A stretch of 41,899 nt of DNA from NCBI GenBank assembly GCA_002812745.2, contig NCSJ02000356.1, forward strand, positions 1-41,899, read 5' to 3'. Positions within the stretch are counted from its first letter, which is position 1. Each line of letters starts with the position of its first letter. The translations under genes and the position numbers were made by a program. The notes beneath the pieces were generated by a model that was not told the origin of the DNA, searched no databases, and was given only the letters and a program-made list of their open reading frames with translations. This document shows positions 10,346-23,584 of the stretch, piece after piece. This DNA comes from Scytalidium lignicola (lineage: Eukaryota; Ascomycota; Leotiomycetes).

Positions 10346-12899
10346 TATATTTTATATAAGTACTTATTGCTGTTATAAAGCTTATAATTATATAATAGTC
10401 AATTTTGAGAAGGATTCTACAAAAGATGTATAAACTACGTTTTTATACTTTATAATAGTTAATTCAGATAAAAGGAATACAAACTCAAAGTGTCTGATTA
10501 TTATCTTTAACTATTTATATAATATAATTTATTTAATTAGATAATTAACAGTAGATAATTTAAAGGTTTTAACTGTTAGAAAGTTATTTTTAACTTCTTT
10601 AATTTTAATTTTATAAGCTTATAATATATCAACAGTAAAAAAATGATTAAACTTAATAAAGTAATAAAAATATTCTATAATTAGAGTAAAATTTAATAGT
10701 ATAAAGAACCTTTATAATTCTCAGTACTAGTAAATTAATATTACAATTTACAAATGTGTTAAAATAGTAAAAATAAGTTTAATTATAATCTTATTTCTTT
10801 AGTATTTAATAATTAACATAATAATCGATAAATCAAAGCTAGTTTCTATATAATTATATTATTACTACTTATAAGGTTTATAAAATAAAAGATAATAAAT
10901 TGTAAGTACATGAAAGTATAATTAACTATTAAGTTATAAATACTTAAAATATNAAAAAACGAGTTAGAAACAAGAAGCGACTATTAGTAATTGACTAGTA
11001 CTATGTTAAATCCTTATAATTTTCTATTTTATTACTTGTATTATTATGTCTTACTTATTCTATTACTTTTAATTGTATTTTATTAATATTTAATAATTGT
11101 TTTAAAGTGTTTAATAACTTGCTTTTAATTATAAAATCAATTAGATTTGTAATTCTTTTAATTTATTATACTTTAACAATTTAACATGGCTTATACACTT
11201 ATTAAAAGTATATTATATTAATTATAAACTACTTTTCTTATATAATTCTTAACTTAATAAAATAATTGTATAATAATCTTGAATTTGTATATATAACTAG
11301 TAAAAGGTTAATTTCAAGAATTCTTTTAATAATTAACTTAATTATAACTCTTATATTGAATTTATAAACTATTTTGTATAATTCTAAAGTTAAAACATTA
11401 TATATAATTTTTTATACTTAATCAACATTTAATGTAATGTATTTACATTTCCTTTATAATTTACAAGTGTTATAATATAATTAATTTATGATAATAAATC
11501 TTTGTTGTTCATAAATAAAGTGTTCATAAAGATTAATAATTATAATATCTCTTTATTAAGCTTAATAAATTATATTCTTTTAATAATATTCTGGATTTAT
11601 TATTATAAGTGTTTATTTAACAATTTCACANTTTTTTTAATTAAGATTAATAACTTAAGTAATTATTAATAAGTTATATAATACTTTTAGTTAATAAATT
11701 GAAGTTATATTAACAAAACAAATTTTAAAAATAAAGTTTAATTCCTTCTTAGAATTATCACTTTCACAATTAGTAATATATTGTTGAAATTGCTTTTCAA
11801 AGTATTATTTAAAATTATAAATGTTAAAATTGAATTGATTTGTGTATTTAGCTTTAAAATATACTTTTTCAACATTTTACTTCTTTTATAAGTGTTTTTA
11901 AGATTAATATCCTTCTCTTTTATATATAAAGTACTTTCTTTATGTTTAAAGATATAAAGTAATTGTTAGAGTTGTTTATATATAAAGTGAAGAGAGATTA
12001 AGAGGTTAAAACAGAATAAGAGACTAGTAGTATAATAATAGTTAGTTAAATGTAAATTTGTCTTAAAGTTTAACATTCTTTTAAAGTATAAGATTAATCT
12101 TTGACTTTTATTAAAGAGAAGAAGAAAACTCTTTCTTTATAAACAAGAGTTAACAATTAAGAAGTAGTTAAGACTTAAACCTTTATCCTTTTCCTCCTTT
12201 TACATGATTAGCTTATTAAAGACTTAATAGTAATATTATTGATTTGTTTTATAATTAGTATAATAATAATAGTTTATAAAGTAAGTTTTATTATTATATT
12301 CTTGTTCTTTTTCCTTTTTGTATAATATAATAACAAATAAAGCTTATTAATAAGTTATTTTAAATCTTTAATAAGTGAAAAATAGTATATTTGTATATTA
12401 AAGATTTTTAACTAATAATAATTAACTTCTTATAAAGAATATTAGTTGTTTTATAAATTAGTTAAAGGTTATATTAAAGTTCTTAAAGTTTATTAATAAG
12501 TAATTGTACATTTTCAAGTATTATTCATACTTTCTTATTCAGTATAGATTTAATAATAATATATAAGTCTTTTATAAAAGTTATATAAGTAAGTATATAC
12601 TTCTTTAAATATGTATTTAACAAAGTTATTAATAATAAAATAGTTATAACTTGTTAAGGATTACTTATGTGTAAGTATACAGTAGTAAACTTACTTTTAA
12701 ACTTAAAACAGTTTATTAATAAACTCTAATCTTTGATTATTATATATAAAAAANGAATAAAAGTAAAATAAGACTTTCTTTATAAACTATTATTATCTTA
12801 ATAAGAATTCAACTAATTTTAAATATAAAAAATTTTTAAATTAAAATTCTAGACAATATACTATAAATATACTTACATTCTACTAACAAAACAAATGTT
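10346..12899. other. RIP-type AT-rich DNA, unassigned (probably 5' part of the copia element and/or another element)
   Basis: No motif could be named on either strand. The stretch lies directly 5' of the copia polyprotein, so its last 1-2 kb probably include the copia gag portion and 5' LTR. No LTR copy matching the sequence after the copia RNase H (24.06-24.5 kb) could be found by eye. Confidence 0.4.
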
Positions 12900-14930
12900 T
12901 TATATATAAGAAGGAAAATTGTTACTTATAAAAGCATTTACAAAAAGAGTAAAATAAAAAGAAGGTTAGATTTAAAGCTAAGAATATAAGTTAATTTAAC
13001 ATTAAAGTTTATAACTTTGATAAACATTTTGAAAAACATTTTAAGCAATATATTGTTAATTACAAAGGTAATAATTTAAAGGAAGAGTTAAAGATTACTT
13101 TTAAAGCTCTTTTAGTAAATAATAATAATACTAAACTTAAACAAGATGATAATATCTTTATAAATGTTTTTATAGTTTTTATTATTTTATTCAGTAATCT
13201 TTTAGTTAAATTAATAACCTTTACTGTTATAAAACTTATAAACTAAGCTTTTGTACATTAACTCACCATTAAAGTATTTACTCCAGTTATTAAAATATTA
13301 ATACTTATACTTATACTTATTAAAGTAATTACAAGTGTATACAATATAATTAGTATAATAAAATACAATTCTAAATAGTTTTATAAAATTATAATTGATA
13401 TAAAAGCCTTTAAATACTTTACAGCTGGTTATAGTTAATTTCAGGCCTTATAACAAGTAAATGAAAATATCACATTTAACAGTGTTATACAAGGTATAAT
13501 AATTATATAGTTTAGTATAAGATTTACTTCTTTAATAAGCTTTATAATAATAATTACACTTATTAGTTAAATAGAATTTTACATTATCTAAGCAAATATA
13601 TTTTTCTTACTTAATATAACTAATATAAATTATTTAAGTATATACTTTAACAATCTTATAAATAACTTAATTATACTATAAGGTAAAATATTAATTGTAC
13701 ATTAATTTAGTTATCCTTTTATATTGTAAAAGATTCTTTTACAAGTATTAGTTGTTAAATCTTTTAATTAAAACTTTTGTTTCTTAATTAATGTCGAATT
13801 ATAATGCTTATACTAACGTTTTAGTTATTTATTAGTAAATAAGCTTTAAGAGATATTAAACTAAGTTAGTTATAATATCAACAAACAAGTTTTAAAGTAC
13901 TTGACTAAGTATTATGTTTATTGTTAATATTATAGTAAGTTGTTAAGACATTTCAGATTTAACTTTAAAAATGATGTTAACTTTAATTATTCTATTATTG
14001 TAAACATCTTCTATATTTTCAGAAAGCTAATTCTTTATATTATTAATAAGAATACTTATTACCAGGCTAGTAGATAACTTTAGAACATTAATACTAAATA
14101 CATTTAAGATATACTTTAAATATACTAGATTAATACTTATTTAAGCTTTCTTGACTAAATTATTATTAATACTAAAAAGAACTTTGTAAGTAAAGAATTT
14201 TAATAATATACTAATATTATAAGAATTACTTTAAAAGCTATTTTAGTAAAAGCTTATAACTTTATTAGAATTATCAAAAGGTATTATAACCTTATATAAT
14301 ATGCTTATTAAATTATTATTATAGAAATCTACGATATTAATAAAAAGATAACTTTACAAATAACTTTTAAAGTTATTAATAATTTAATAAGTTTAAACAA
14401 CTTTGTTTTTATACTTTTAATATATAATGTTTACTCTTAAATGTTTAAATTTGATATTTTTCTTTAATAATTACTTAAAAAGCAATTACAATTAAAAAGG
14501 TAATAAAGGAAATATACAAATTAAAGGCAAAACATCAAGTTTAAAATACTTTTAACATGTGAAATAGCTTAAATGTAGATAATATTCATGACTTACTACT
14601 AAATTCATAAGTTTTCATATAAAAANGAAAATAATATTAACTAGAATAAGAGTTAGAAGAGATTGTACAAGCTTATTAACATAAACAGTAAATCTTATAT
14701 ATTAATATTACCTTATAATAACATGACATTCTGATTAACCTTTGTAAAGTTTTATTTTATATTAATAATAGAACTTAATAATATTAAGTTATTAAAAGTT
14801 AATATCAAAGATACTAAAAAAGAGGAGAATATTAAAGAAAATAATTTTACAGTTATTATACTATTATTAACATAACTTGTACAACTTGTCAAATGTAAAA
14901 GAAAAANGACTATATAAGTACTTTATTAAT
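12900..14930 (+). pseudogene. Copia polyprotein relic: protease-region, zinc finger and integrase
   Basis: At 13,420-13,465 the frame reads FTAGYSQFQALQQVNEN (with one stop read as Gln), followed by the conserved QANxPFLLS..DINYLGIYFNN-type peptide before the integrase. The HHCC zinc module lies at about 13,790-13,940 (LYQRFSYLLVNKL ... YCQYYSK, with some His/Cys positions lost). The core runs from about 13,980 (VNIFYIFRK, LILYIINKNTYYQAS). The C-terminal part up to 14,800 ends in peptides resembling LPYNNMTF. No intact catalytic site is preserved. Upstream Lys/Asn-rich sequence may be gag but is not recognisable. Confidence 0.75.
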
Positions 14931-15059
14931 ATAAACTTAGTTAATATTATTATATTTATACAAGACAAATATTAATATACAACTTTTTTAACAAGTTGAA
15001 ATATCAAAGTTATTAGAAAAGAAAGTTTTCAAAATTACTTTAATAATAAACATACTTAA

Positions 15060-16053
15060 AAGAGTATAAATCTTTAATATGAGATTCATAGATAAGATCA
15101 AGAATAAAAAAGATAGAAAAAGCTTTTAAAAAANTCAAGGCTTATAGTATAAATATATAATAATAAAAGAAAGAAATTAATTTTGATTTAATCTTTAATT
15201 ATTCAACATGTTAACTAGAGAATTATTCTTTATATTATAGTTATAAAAAGTAAAATTACAGATTTGTACTTATAAGACATTTCTTAAGCTTACATATAAT
15301 TAATAACCTTATTAAATTGTGATTTTTACATACAATTACTTGTTAAGCTTACTTAATAACTATACTTTTAGAAGAACTCGATTTTAAAAGTTATTAAACT
15401 TTTATATAAAGTTTTTAAAGTTAAAAATTATTAGTTTAAAATTATTAGTTATATTATGTTAAAAAGCTTTTAATAAAGTAATTTACCTATAACTTATGCT
15501 TTTTATATAACAATAATTTATTTAGCCTTATTAACTTTTAAACTGATAATATACTATTTGTTAAAGACTTTAAGTTTGTATAATAAAAGTAAGTACAACT
15601 TTAAAAGACTAAGTTTCTAATTAAAGAATAAGAAATTTTAATCTTTAAAAAGAGCTTTAAGTTTAATAATAGTATTATTCAACTATAAAATAACAAAATC
15701 ACTTTTACTCAAGAATGCTAATATAATAACCTAAAGCTTATAAGTAATAAATCGACGAACATAATAAGTTCTTATAAAATTGTACATTAAAACCNTTTTT
15801 ATTAAAGAGTAATATATTACTTAACATATAAAAGAAGTATATATTATGTTTGTTTATTAGTTAAAAACTATATTTAACCTGTTAATTATAACTTAAGCTA
15901 TAAATCTAGACAAGAAGAATGTTAAAGTACTGAATAAATGATTATAATAGTAAATCAAGAATATTATTAAAAGTTTATACTTTGTTAAATTAAACAAAAA
16001 CTCTTTATAACTACTAATATTTACAAATGCTTTTTTTACAAATAATAAGAACT
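15060..16053 (+). pseudogene. Copia reverse transcriptase and first part of RNase H (interrupted)
   Basis: RT peptides include DLYL-stop-DISQAYI, NSILKVIKLLYKVFKVKNY (family: ILKVxxPLYGxPEAGNHW) and TQECQYNN-type sequence (family: TQERQCxN). Downstream, KVLNK ... IKSLYFVKLNKN and NAFFTNNKN begin the RNase H domain. The frame is cut at 16,053 by the gypsy insertion and continues at 23,580 without loss or gain of bases once the target duplication is counted once. Multiple RIP-type stops are present. Confidence 0.8.
16049..16053. repeat. Left target-site duplication GAACT of the gypsy element
   Basis: GAACT directly precedes the left LTR and is repeated exactly after the right LTR at 23,580-23,584. 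A 5-bp duplication is standard for Ty3/gypsy integration. Confidence 0.95.
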
Positions 16054-16256
16054 TGTTATAGACTTAGAACAGGTAATAAACAGTAAACCACAGGCTAAGC
16101 AATAGATAAGTTATAGTAAGTATCTACTCTTATACAAACTAACTCTTATCCCTTACTTTCCCCTTTGTCCTTATATATATACATAGTATGTTCACATAAC
16201 CTACTATAACTAAGACCTTTTAAAGCTAGTATACTAACGTTACTTGACTCTTAATA
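16054..16256 (-). repeat. Gypsy LTR (3' LTR on the element's strand), heavily mutated
   Basis: Aligns end to end with the other 203-bp LTR without length change. Differences are mainly C/G to T/A transitions, for example ACTAACGTTACTTGACTCTT against ACCGACGTTACCTAACTCCT. Contains the TATATATACA box shared by both copies. Confidence 0.93.
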
Positions 16257-16273
16257 TTACTTTCTCCTTTTCT
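16257..16273 (-). promoter_or_regulatory. Polypurine tract of the gypsy element
   Basis: Read on the minus strand this is AGAAAAGGAGAAAGTAA, a purine run abutting the LTR start. That is the position of the plus-strand DNA synthesis primer in LTR retrotransposons. It fixes the element's orientation as minus, in agreement with the pol motifs. Confidence 0.7.
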
Positions 16274-18399
16274 AGAACTCTTGTCCTTAAGAGTAGTTTA
16301 AGTAGATAAGGCTTAACATAGCTTTTTAGCTTATAAGTAATATTTAACCTTCTTATACTTGTCTTTTACACCTCTTATCCAAAGTTTTAACCAAGGTTTG
16401 TCTTTTGTCTTTATAACTTCTCTACTAAAGTATACTATAATTCTGCTCTTTATTTTTAAAATCTTAAAGTTAACCTCTTAAATCTTCTTGGTATAATATT
16501 CTTCTAACAATTCTAACTTCCTTAACTTTGTCTTTCTTCCTTTACAAAGTCATTGTTAAGTTATATTATAATAAGTAAGTAATATTATATTAGTTATATA
16601 TGTTATTAATCCTTGGATATACAATAAAGATTCTCCTTTTAAATTCTTTGTATAATATCTTCTTAATAATTCTGACTTACTTAACTTTGTTTTTCTTCTT
16701 GTACAAAGACATTATTAACTATATCATAATAGGTAAATAATATTATATCTATTATATATATTACCAAATCCTTAAATATATAATAAAGATTCTCCCTTTC
16801 ATTTTCTTAATGTATAAAACATTATTACTTATGTATAATAATACAATGCTAAGATTTTGATATTACTAAGGTTATAAATCTACAACAAAGATTTCATTAT
16901 TATAATATTAACAAAAGAATATTACCTTATTAACAAGATAGTAATTTCAAATTAAAATCAATTCTTTAAATCAATTATTTAGTTTACTTAATCTCTTGAT
17001 TTGATGATTTGTTGTTATTATACTTCCTTAATATATTTATAAATATCTTCTTCTCCTCTTCTTCTCTTCTTCTTCCTTCTTTGTCATCTTCTCCTATTAT
17101 TACTATAATTACTACTATTATAACACTTGTGTTTTATATTATCAGTCTATACTTATTATACTTCCTTTGTCAAGATATTAATAAACATTNCTTTCTCCTA
17201 ACCCTTTTCTATTCTTAATATATCTTGTTCTGGTTTTTTNCTTACCCTTAACATTTGATTTCCTCTGTTAATTATTTTAGTTATAACTTTACTTATACTA
17301 TATATTACCATTGTTATTAAGTCTTAAAGGCTTTTAAAAAAANTTATCTTAACATTAGTGTTTACATTGTTTAAAGTAACTTTATATTAAGCTTAATCTA
17401 AAATGTAAAAAGAAAGTAAATAACCTTTATTATAATAAGTATTCAGTAAAAGATAAAAAANTGTCTTTTTATCTTTTAAGTTATGTTTACTTGCCTTAAT
17501 AAACTATTAACTTTGTAAACTAAACTTACTTAAGTTGTTATTAATTCTCTTGTTAAGACAACTCTTATCCTTTGTTTAAAGGTAGCTTAAAAGCAATATA
17601 CAAAGAGAATAGAGCTTTTTCTATATCAAGAAGCATAGTATAACATAACAAGTTAACCTTAAACTACTAAGGAGATTAAGTTATGTATAATCAATTCCTT
17701 TAATAAGCTTAATTATAACATTTGTAAAGTTATCAATATTCTATACTTTAGTATAAGTTGCTTTTTCTTCTTTAACTTTATACTTGTTAACATGTCTTTT
17801 AAGTTAACCTCCTTGCTTTAAAGGTAAAGAAAGAAGATAATAACAAGGATAAAGCAAATAATAATGATAAAGGTCTTAATGATAATGTAAGTAATAATAA
17901 AAGTAATAATAATAAAGTAAAGGATAATAGTTAATGATATACTAACTTCTTTATTAAAGATCTCTTAATATCTTTTAATTAGTCTTTATAATTAGACTTT
18001 TTTNGATTATAATCTTCATATTCTTAACCTTCTTTTTNACTTTCTTATTGTTATATAACTATTTTAATACTAATCTTGCCTTTTTTGTATATTCTTCAAT
18101 TTCTTCTTATATATTCTTTAAGTGTTTTATTAACTCTTAATTATCATTAGTTGAGGAAAATCCCTTTTATCTTATTAAATATTATTTCTTCAAAGCTTTA
18201 TCTTTATAGTCTAAAATAATCTTTACTTCTCATTTTTCTTCTTTATTTATTAATTTTAGTATTATATCTAACATTATGTTAACTTTTCAATAATATAATT
18301 CTAGTAAAGAAATATAAAATACAAGATATATCTTATAACTTAAAGGTAATTCCAGTTTATAAAATAAGCTATTACTGAGTATTCTGATTATTTTCAAGG
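16274..18399. other. 3' part of the gypsy internal region, unassigned
   Basis: Lies between the integrase relic and the polypurine tract. Short open frames here, such as a Leu/Ile/Ser-rich one at 17,009-17,218, are by-products of base composition. A chromodomain or additional ORF may have existed but is not recognisable. Confidence 0.45.
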
Positions 18400-19760
18400 G
18401 TTTGATATATTGGTTAAACAGCTTTTTACTAAGTCTTTGTTATTGTAAATTCTTTGTTGATAACATAACCTTATCTTTTATTTTAAAGCTTATAAGTTTT
18501 TTGTTTTTTTGTTATAAAACTTTTTTCTGTACTTTAATAGTATAAGCTTAATATGGTTATAATACTTTTCTTTCCTCTTGTAATGCTTGAATTTGTTCTT
18601 ATGCTTTTATTACTTTCCTCTCTTCTTCCTCTTCATTAATGTTTGTAGTAATTTTTAAGTAGAATCTATACAAGGTATAAAAAGGGATTACCCTTGTTAT
18701 AAAGTAAATGTTATTATTGTAAATGAATTTTACTAGCATTAACTTTAAAACTTAATTATTCTGTTTATAATTTGTAAACACTTAGAGATAATGTTCTAAG
18801 GTTTAATTCTAGACTTTTGTTTACTTGTTTGTTTAGAGGTAAAACACTGTTGATAACTTCTTGTGTACTTGTAAGTAAAAACATAAAAAGCTTTAAAACT
18901 TACTTGTAAACTAAAAGCCTTTATCCAACATAATACCTTTTAACATTCTAAAGTCTTTTATTATATGTTGTATAAAGAGCTTTACTAGTTCTAAGGTTAT
19001 AATTGTTTTCTTATATAAGATGTATTATATTACCTTAGTATATTTGTCTAAGATTACAAAATACAAGTTATAAGTTATGTTATTTTACTTACTTAATAAT
19101 AAGTCTATAATAAAGTCTATTGATATCTCCTTCTATAAAGCTCATGATTGTAAAAGTAATATAAGTAATCTGTATAGTCAATACTTCTTTATTGTTACTT
19201 ATTAATATATTATATAAGTTTTTACTTAATACTTTATGTCTTTTTATATACTGTTTTAAAAGTATTTTCATTTTATTAATTCTAGAGTTTTGACTATTCT
19301 TAAATATCTTGTTATCTTATCATCATAGTTTGTTGTTAAAATCTTAGTCTTGACTACTTTATCTTCAAGTATATAAATTTTATCTTTGTACTTTAATAAG
19401 TTAATATTATCTATACTTTATACCTTCTTTCTAAGTATATATTCTTAAGGTTTATTGTCCTTAGTATTCTCTTCATTTACTAAGTTGTTCTTAAAGATTA
19501 ATCTACCTTGAGAATTATCACCTTAACAATACTTAAACTTCTTTTAAGTAACTTTAACCTTGTTCTTTNCTTTTTTCAATTAATTCTTACCTTCCTTTAC
19601 AGATAAAAACATCCTTTTATTGTAAATTCTGGATTAAATTAGTCATTGATTAAGTTAGAAGTTCTTCTACTATTTCAAACACTTTAATACTTTAGGCTAA
19701 TGTTTATAAGACAAGGCATTTACAATTACTAGTCTTAATAATAAGGTTAAGCCTTATAAT
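18400..19760 (-). pseudogene. Gypsy integrase and RNase H end, relic
   Basis: On the minus strand, QYIKRHKVLSKN (zinc-binding CxxC region, Cys lost) leads to ISIDFIIDLLLS and NLYFVILDKYTKVIQYI at about 19,000-19,140. These match the gypsy integrase core (W..ISxDFIxxLPxS ... DRFTKMAHYIP). A peptide near 19,740-19,800 (LGKMLKDYEY) fits the end of the RNase H region. No intact frame. Confidence 0.7.
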
Positions 19761-20599
19761 TATGTTGTATATACTCATAATCCTTAAGCATTTTACCTAG
19801 TCTAGAACTGCTTACAATTGTATAAGCCTTGATAATTAGCCAGACCTGGAGTTTTTNACTTTTTAAGGATTTTTCCAAATCTAATACTTTATCAATTAAG
19901 ATATCTTTACATTATCTAATTATATTTTCTATATATAAACTAAAAACATGTTATAACTTTTCTCTTAATGTAAGTATTAAGTCTTTTATCACTTTGTTTG
20001 ATTATAACTTATAATCTGGACACCTTAATAAGCTATTTGTAAAGTTGCTTTTCCTTAGCTTATACTTAATCTTAAAATCAAATTCTGTTAATTTCTAGAT
20101 CTAATGTACTTGTTTACTATTTAGTTTCTTTTTTATTTATGAACTTTCTTAAATTATCATAATTTATCTTGATAATAACCAGTGTTAAGGTATATACTAG
20201 GTAATACTTTCATTAGTCAAGGGTTAAGATGATAATTAATAATTCTTGGTTATATATCTTATAAGCTTATTAGGTTAAGTTTAATTTTTTCGAGTAAAAG
20301 GTTATAAAGTATTATATTACTCTTATAAGACTAGTTATAAACTAGGATAATACTCTTTTTACTATGAATTTAAATATATTTGTTTTAAGCATAATTAGTA
20401 ATCTTAGTATATAATATGTTAAAACTGGTGTTGATAAAAAANGTTGTCTTAAGTTGTTCAAACACTTTTTACACTATTTCTAAGAATTCAAAAGCTTTTA
20501 TCTTCTTTCCTTTCTTTATTCCTTTGAGTAAATCTATAAGACTTATTATAATTTTCAAATAGTTTTTGATAAATCTTTTATAAAAATTAGTAAATCTTA

Positions 20600-21300
20600 A
20601 GAATATTTAGATATCCTTATATAACTTAAGTATAAACTATTCTTTGACAGTTCTACTTAACTTTACTTTATTAAGATCCTATTTAAGCTAATGATATATC
20701 TTAAGAATTCAATTGTTTTTATATGAAATTTACATTTGGACAAGTTTGCAAATAGTTAGTATTTATACAATTTGTCAAGGACTTGTTATATATATTACTT
20801 ATAATTATCCTTACTTTAAGAGAAAATCAGGATATTATCCAAATATATTATATAAATAACATTTACAAGCTTGGCTAATACCTTATTAATGTATTACTAA
20901 AATATTATAAGTACATTGTATAGTTCAAAAGGTATAATACAATATTTATAATAGTTATAACATATGTAAAAGGTTATCTTCTACTTATCTCCTTCTTGAA
21001 TTCTAATTTGATAATATATATCTTTCAAGTCTAATTTTGTAAAAATCATTACCTTTCCTAATAAGTTAAAGGTTTTGCTAATCAAGAATAATAATGTTTT
21101 ATTTTTTATTATAATCTTGTTTAACCCTTAATAGTCAACATATAATCAAAGTCCTCTATTCTTCTTAAGTACAAATAGGATTAAAACTCTTACAAGGCTA
21201 AATAAACACTAGATTCACCTTTTCTTTAAAGTATTGTAAATGTAATCTTATAAAACTTCTATTTCCTTTTTTTGTTAGTAAGTAAACAGGTTATTATAAT
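20600..21300 (-). pseudogene. Gypsy reverse transcriptase relic
   Basis: Minus-strand peptides in order are RRIEDFDYMLTIKG, FTKLDLKDIYYQIRIQEGDK (21,000-21,060), CIIPFELYN, YINKVLAKLVNVIYIIYLDN and ILIFS. The catalytic YLDD has become YLDN. Stops fall at Gln and Trp positions of the family pattern. Confidence 0.88.
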
Positions 21301-23376
21301 AAGATAATACTTTTTACCAGATTGATTGGATATTATAGCCTTTTTNCCTTTAAGTAGTTTTCTAACTCTCTTATTATTAAAAATGTCTTTATATTCATAA
21401 TATCTTTTAAGGATAACATTACTCTAACTTATTCTTATCTTATCCCTTGTTTATAAAAGTCAAAAGTACAATTAAGTTTAAGTCTTTTAGAAGAATACTT
21501 TAAATAATAAGGTTATCTTTTCTTCTTTAAGAATTTTTACAAATTCCTTTAAGCTTAAGATTTCATATTCTTCAACTATAAAACAATATCTTCAAATATC
21601 CTTTACTTATCTTATATTTAAGTTTATAATAGTAAGTTATAAATGTCTTAGTATAACTGAATGTATAAATGTTAAAGTTATTAAGAATTGATATATTATA
21701 TTCTTAATTTCTCCTTTAATATCTATTACTTTTGTATTTACTTAATATAAACTGTAAACTTCTATATAAGTCTTGTTTACTATACAAAGTCTTGTAAGTA
21801 CTTTATTATTGTCCTCTTAACTGTATTCCTTAACAAGTATAAATAATACTCTATTCACTTTTACATTATTATCAATTAAAGCTTATTCTGTTTTTCACTT
21901 ATTATCTTTGTTTTAGATCTTGAATAAAATGATTATACTTAATTGTTTATCTTATTCTATTATTATATAAAGCCTCTTTAATGTCTTGTCTGTAAAGATG
22001 AAGGTTATTATGTCTTCTAGACTAAGTCATTTCCTTAACTTTAAGGTATTGTTCCCTCTTTACTTCTTTTCTTAAGACATTATAATATTATGTATCTTAG
22101 TTTTCTACAAGTATAATATACAACTTTAAAGATTGTCAAACAATTCTTAACAATATATCTTGATTTCTTATATTTATAACAATTGAATAATTGTTAAGTT
22201 TATGTTAATATTATGTTTACTCTTGTTAAAAAGGCTCTTTAATACCCTTTATTATTATAATCCCTTTCTTAGACTAAGAGGTATATCTTTACTTAAGGTA
22301 AGTTACTTTTATATTACTCTTTACCTTATTTGTATTCAGTGTTTTAAGTATTCAATTACTTTATATTTTCTTTTTNAACTTGTATTTATGTCTTAAAACT
22401 TACTAACTAGTATAACAAAGTCTTTCTAAGTAATTAGTATGTTATTATACTTTATAATCGATTTCTAGAGTAAGTATATAAGCTTTGTAAAGAGGTTATT
22501 TCGTTAATGTATATTTGTTATAACAAGTATTTATTCTTTTAAAGTATTTAAATATTAAGTAAACACTTTAATACTTTATCCTGTTCTTATTATAACTTTG
22601 TCATATTTTATAATTACTTTTATCTGCTTATTGTTTTTATCTTTTAAAGATATAAGTAATACCTTTTTAAAGTTATCTTAAGTAATTATGTTAAGTCTTA
22701 ATATCTTTTCTTCTTTGATCTATTTTGCCTTTAAGACCCTTTTTAAATATAACATTTTATACATTATTCTATTTATATTTATGTTATAATCATCTTGACA
22801 AGTACAAAATGTTAACTTGTAATTATATATAAAATCTTGATATTCTTTTAAAGATTTCCTTTTGAATAACTTCAAGAGTAAAAAGTATTTTAACTTGTTA
22901 ATATATAAGTAAGTTATTAAGTATAGTCTAAGTATTATTATGTTAGTACTTTGTTAAAGTAGATATGTTAATATATTTTAAAGTATTCTTATTATATTTC
23001 TTAAGCTTTTGAGTTATAAACTCTGTTCTAAGTATTATTATAATTATTCTTATTATATTAATGCTTCTTGTATCTTATTCTCCAACTTCATGTTTGCTTT
23101 GTCTTTAACTTAACATTGTCTTTTTNAATTTCTTGTTTTCTTATTTTAATTCTTGTAAGTAATATAGTTATTCTTTTCTTTCAAGAGTTTTTATAATTTA
23201 AGTTATCTTTATAACTTCCTCAGTTTAGAATATTAATGTCATTATCCTTTCTTATATAATAACTCTTTCTTGTATTCCTTCTTCTAGTATCTTGTTTGCT
23301 GAAATATTTACTGTATACTTGGTATTACTTATTATTCTCAATTATAGCAGATTGCCTTCTTAAAGAAGAGTTAAGA
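21301..23376 (-). pseudogene. Gypsy gag/protease region, not resolvable
   Basis: By position (between the 5' LTR at 23,377 and the RT) this should encode gag and protease. AT-rich sequence with stops in every frame; no zinc knuckle or aspartic-protease motif could be recognised. A primer-binding site next to 23,376 could not be identified either, perhaps because it is mutated. Confidence 0.5.
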
Positions 23377-23579
23377 TGTTATAAACTTAGAATAGGTAAT
23401 AAACAATAAACCACAGGCTAAGTAATAAGTAAGCTATAATAAGTATTTACCCTTATACAAACTAACTCTTACCCTTTACTTTCCCCTTTGTCCTTGTATA
23501 TATACATAATACATTCATATGACCTGTTGTAGCCAAGACCTCTCAAAGCTGGTGTACCGACGTTACCTAACTCCTAACA
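23377..23579 (-). repeat. Gypsy LTR (5' LTR on the element's strand), less mutated copy
   Basis: 203 bp, TGTTAGGAGTTAGG... at the 23,579 end to ...TTTATAACA at the 23,377 end on the minus strand. The half nearest 23,579 keeps near-normal GC, for example CCAGCTTTGAGAGGTCTTGG, where the other LTR is almost all A/T. Confidence 0.95.
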
Positions 23580-23584
23580 GAACT
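23580..23584. repeat. Right target-site duplication GAACT
   Basis: Exact repeat of 16,049-16,053 immediately outside the right LTR. Counting it once restores the copia RNase H frame. Confidence 0.95.

Larger units (their letters stand above)
16054..23579 (-). mobile_element. Complete but RIP-inactivated Ty3/gypsy LTR retrotransposon
   Basis: It has two 203-bp LTRs (16,054-16,256 and 23,377-23,579), a perfect 5-bp GAACT target duplication outside them, and a purine-rich tract next to the 16,256 boundary when read on the minus strand. The minus strand between them carries gypsy-order pol: reverse transcriptase (YLDNILIFS at 20,819-20,845) then integrase (about 18.5-19.5 kb). Total length 7,526 bp. 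LTRs run TGTTA...TAACA on the minus strand; the 16,256 end has lost the terminal CA to TA. The body is saturated with stops and Gln/Trp-to-stop changes. It sits inside the copia RNase H, so it is the younger of the two. Confidence 0.95.

Noticed and set aside
17009..17218. Leu/Ile/Ser-rich open frame that looks like membrane helices
   Set aside because: It lies inside the RIP-mutated gypsy element on the strand opposite to pol; the hydrophobicity follows from T-rich codons.
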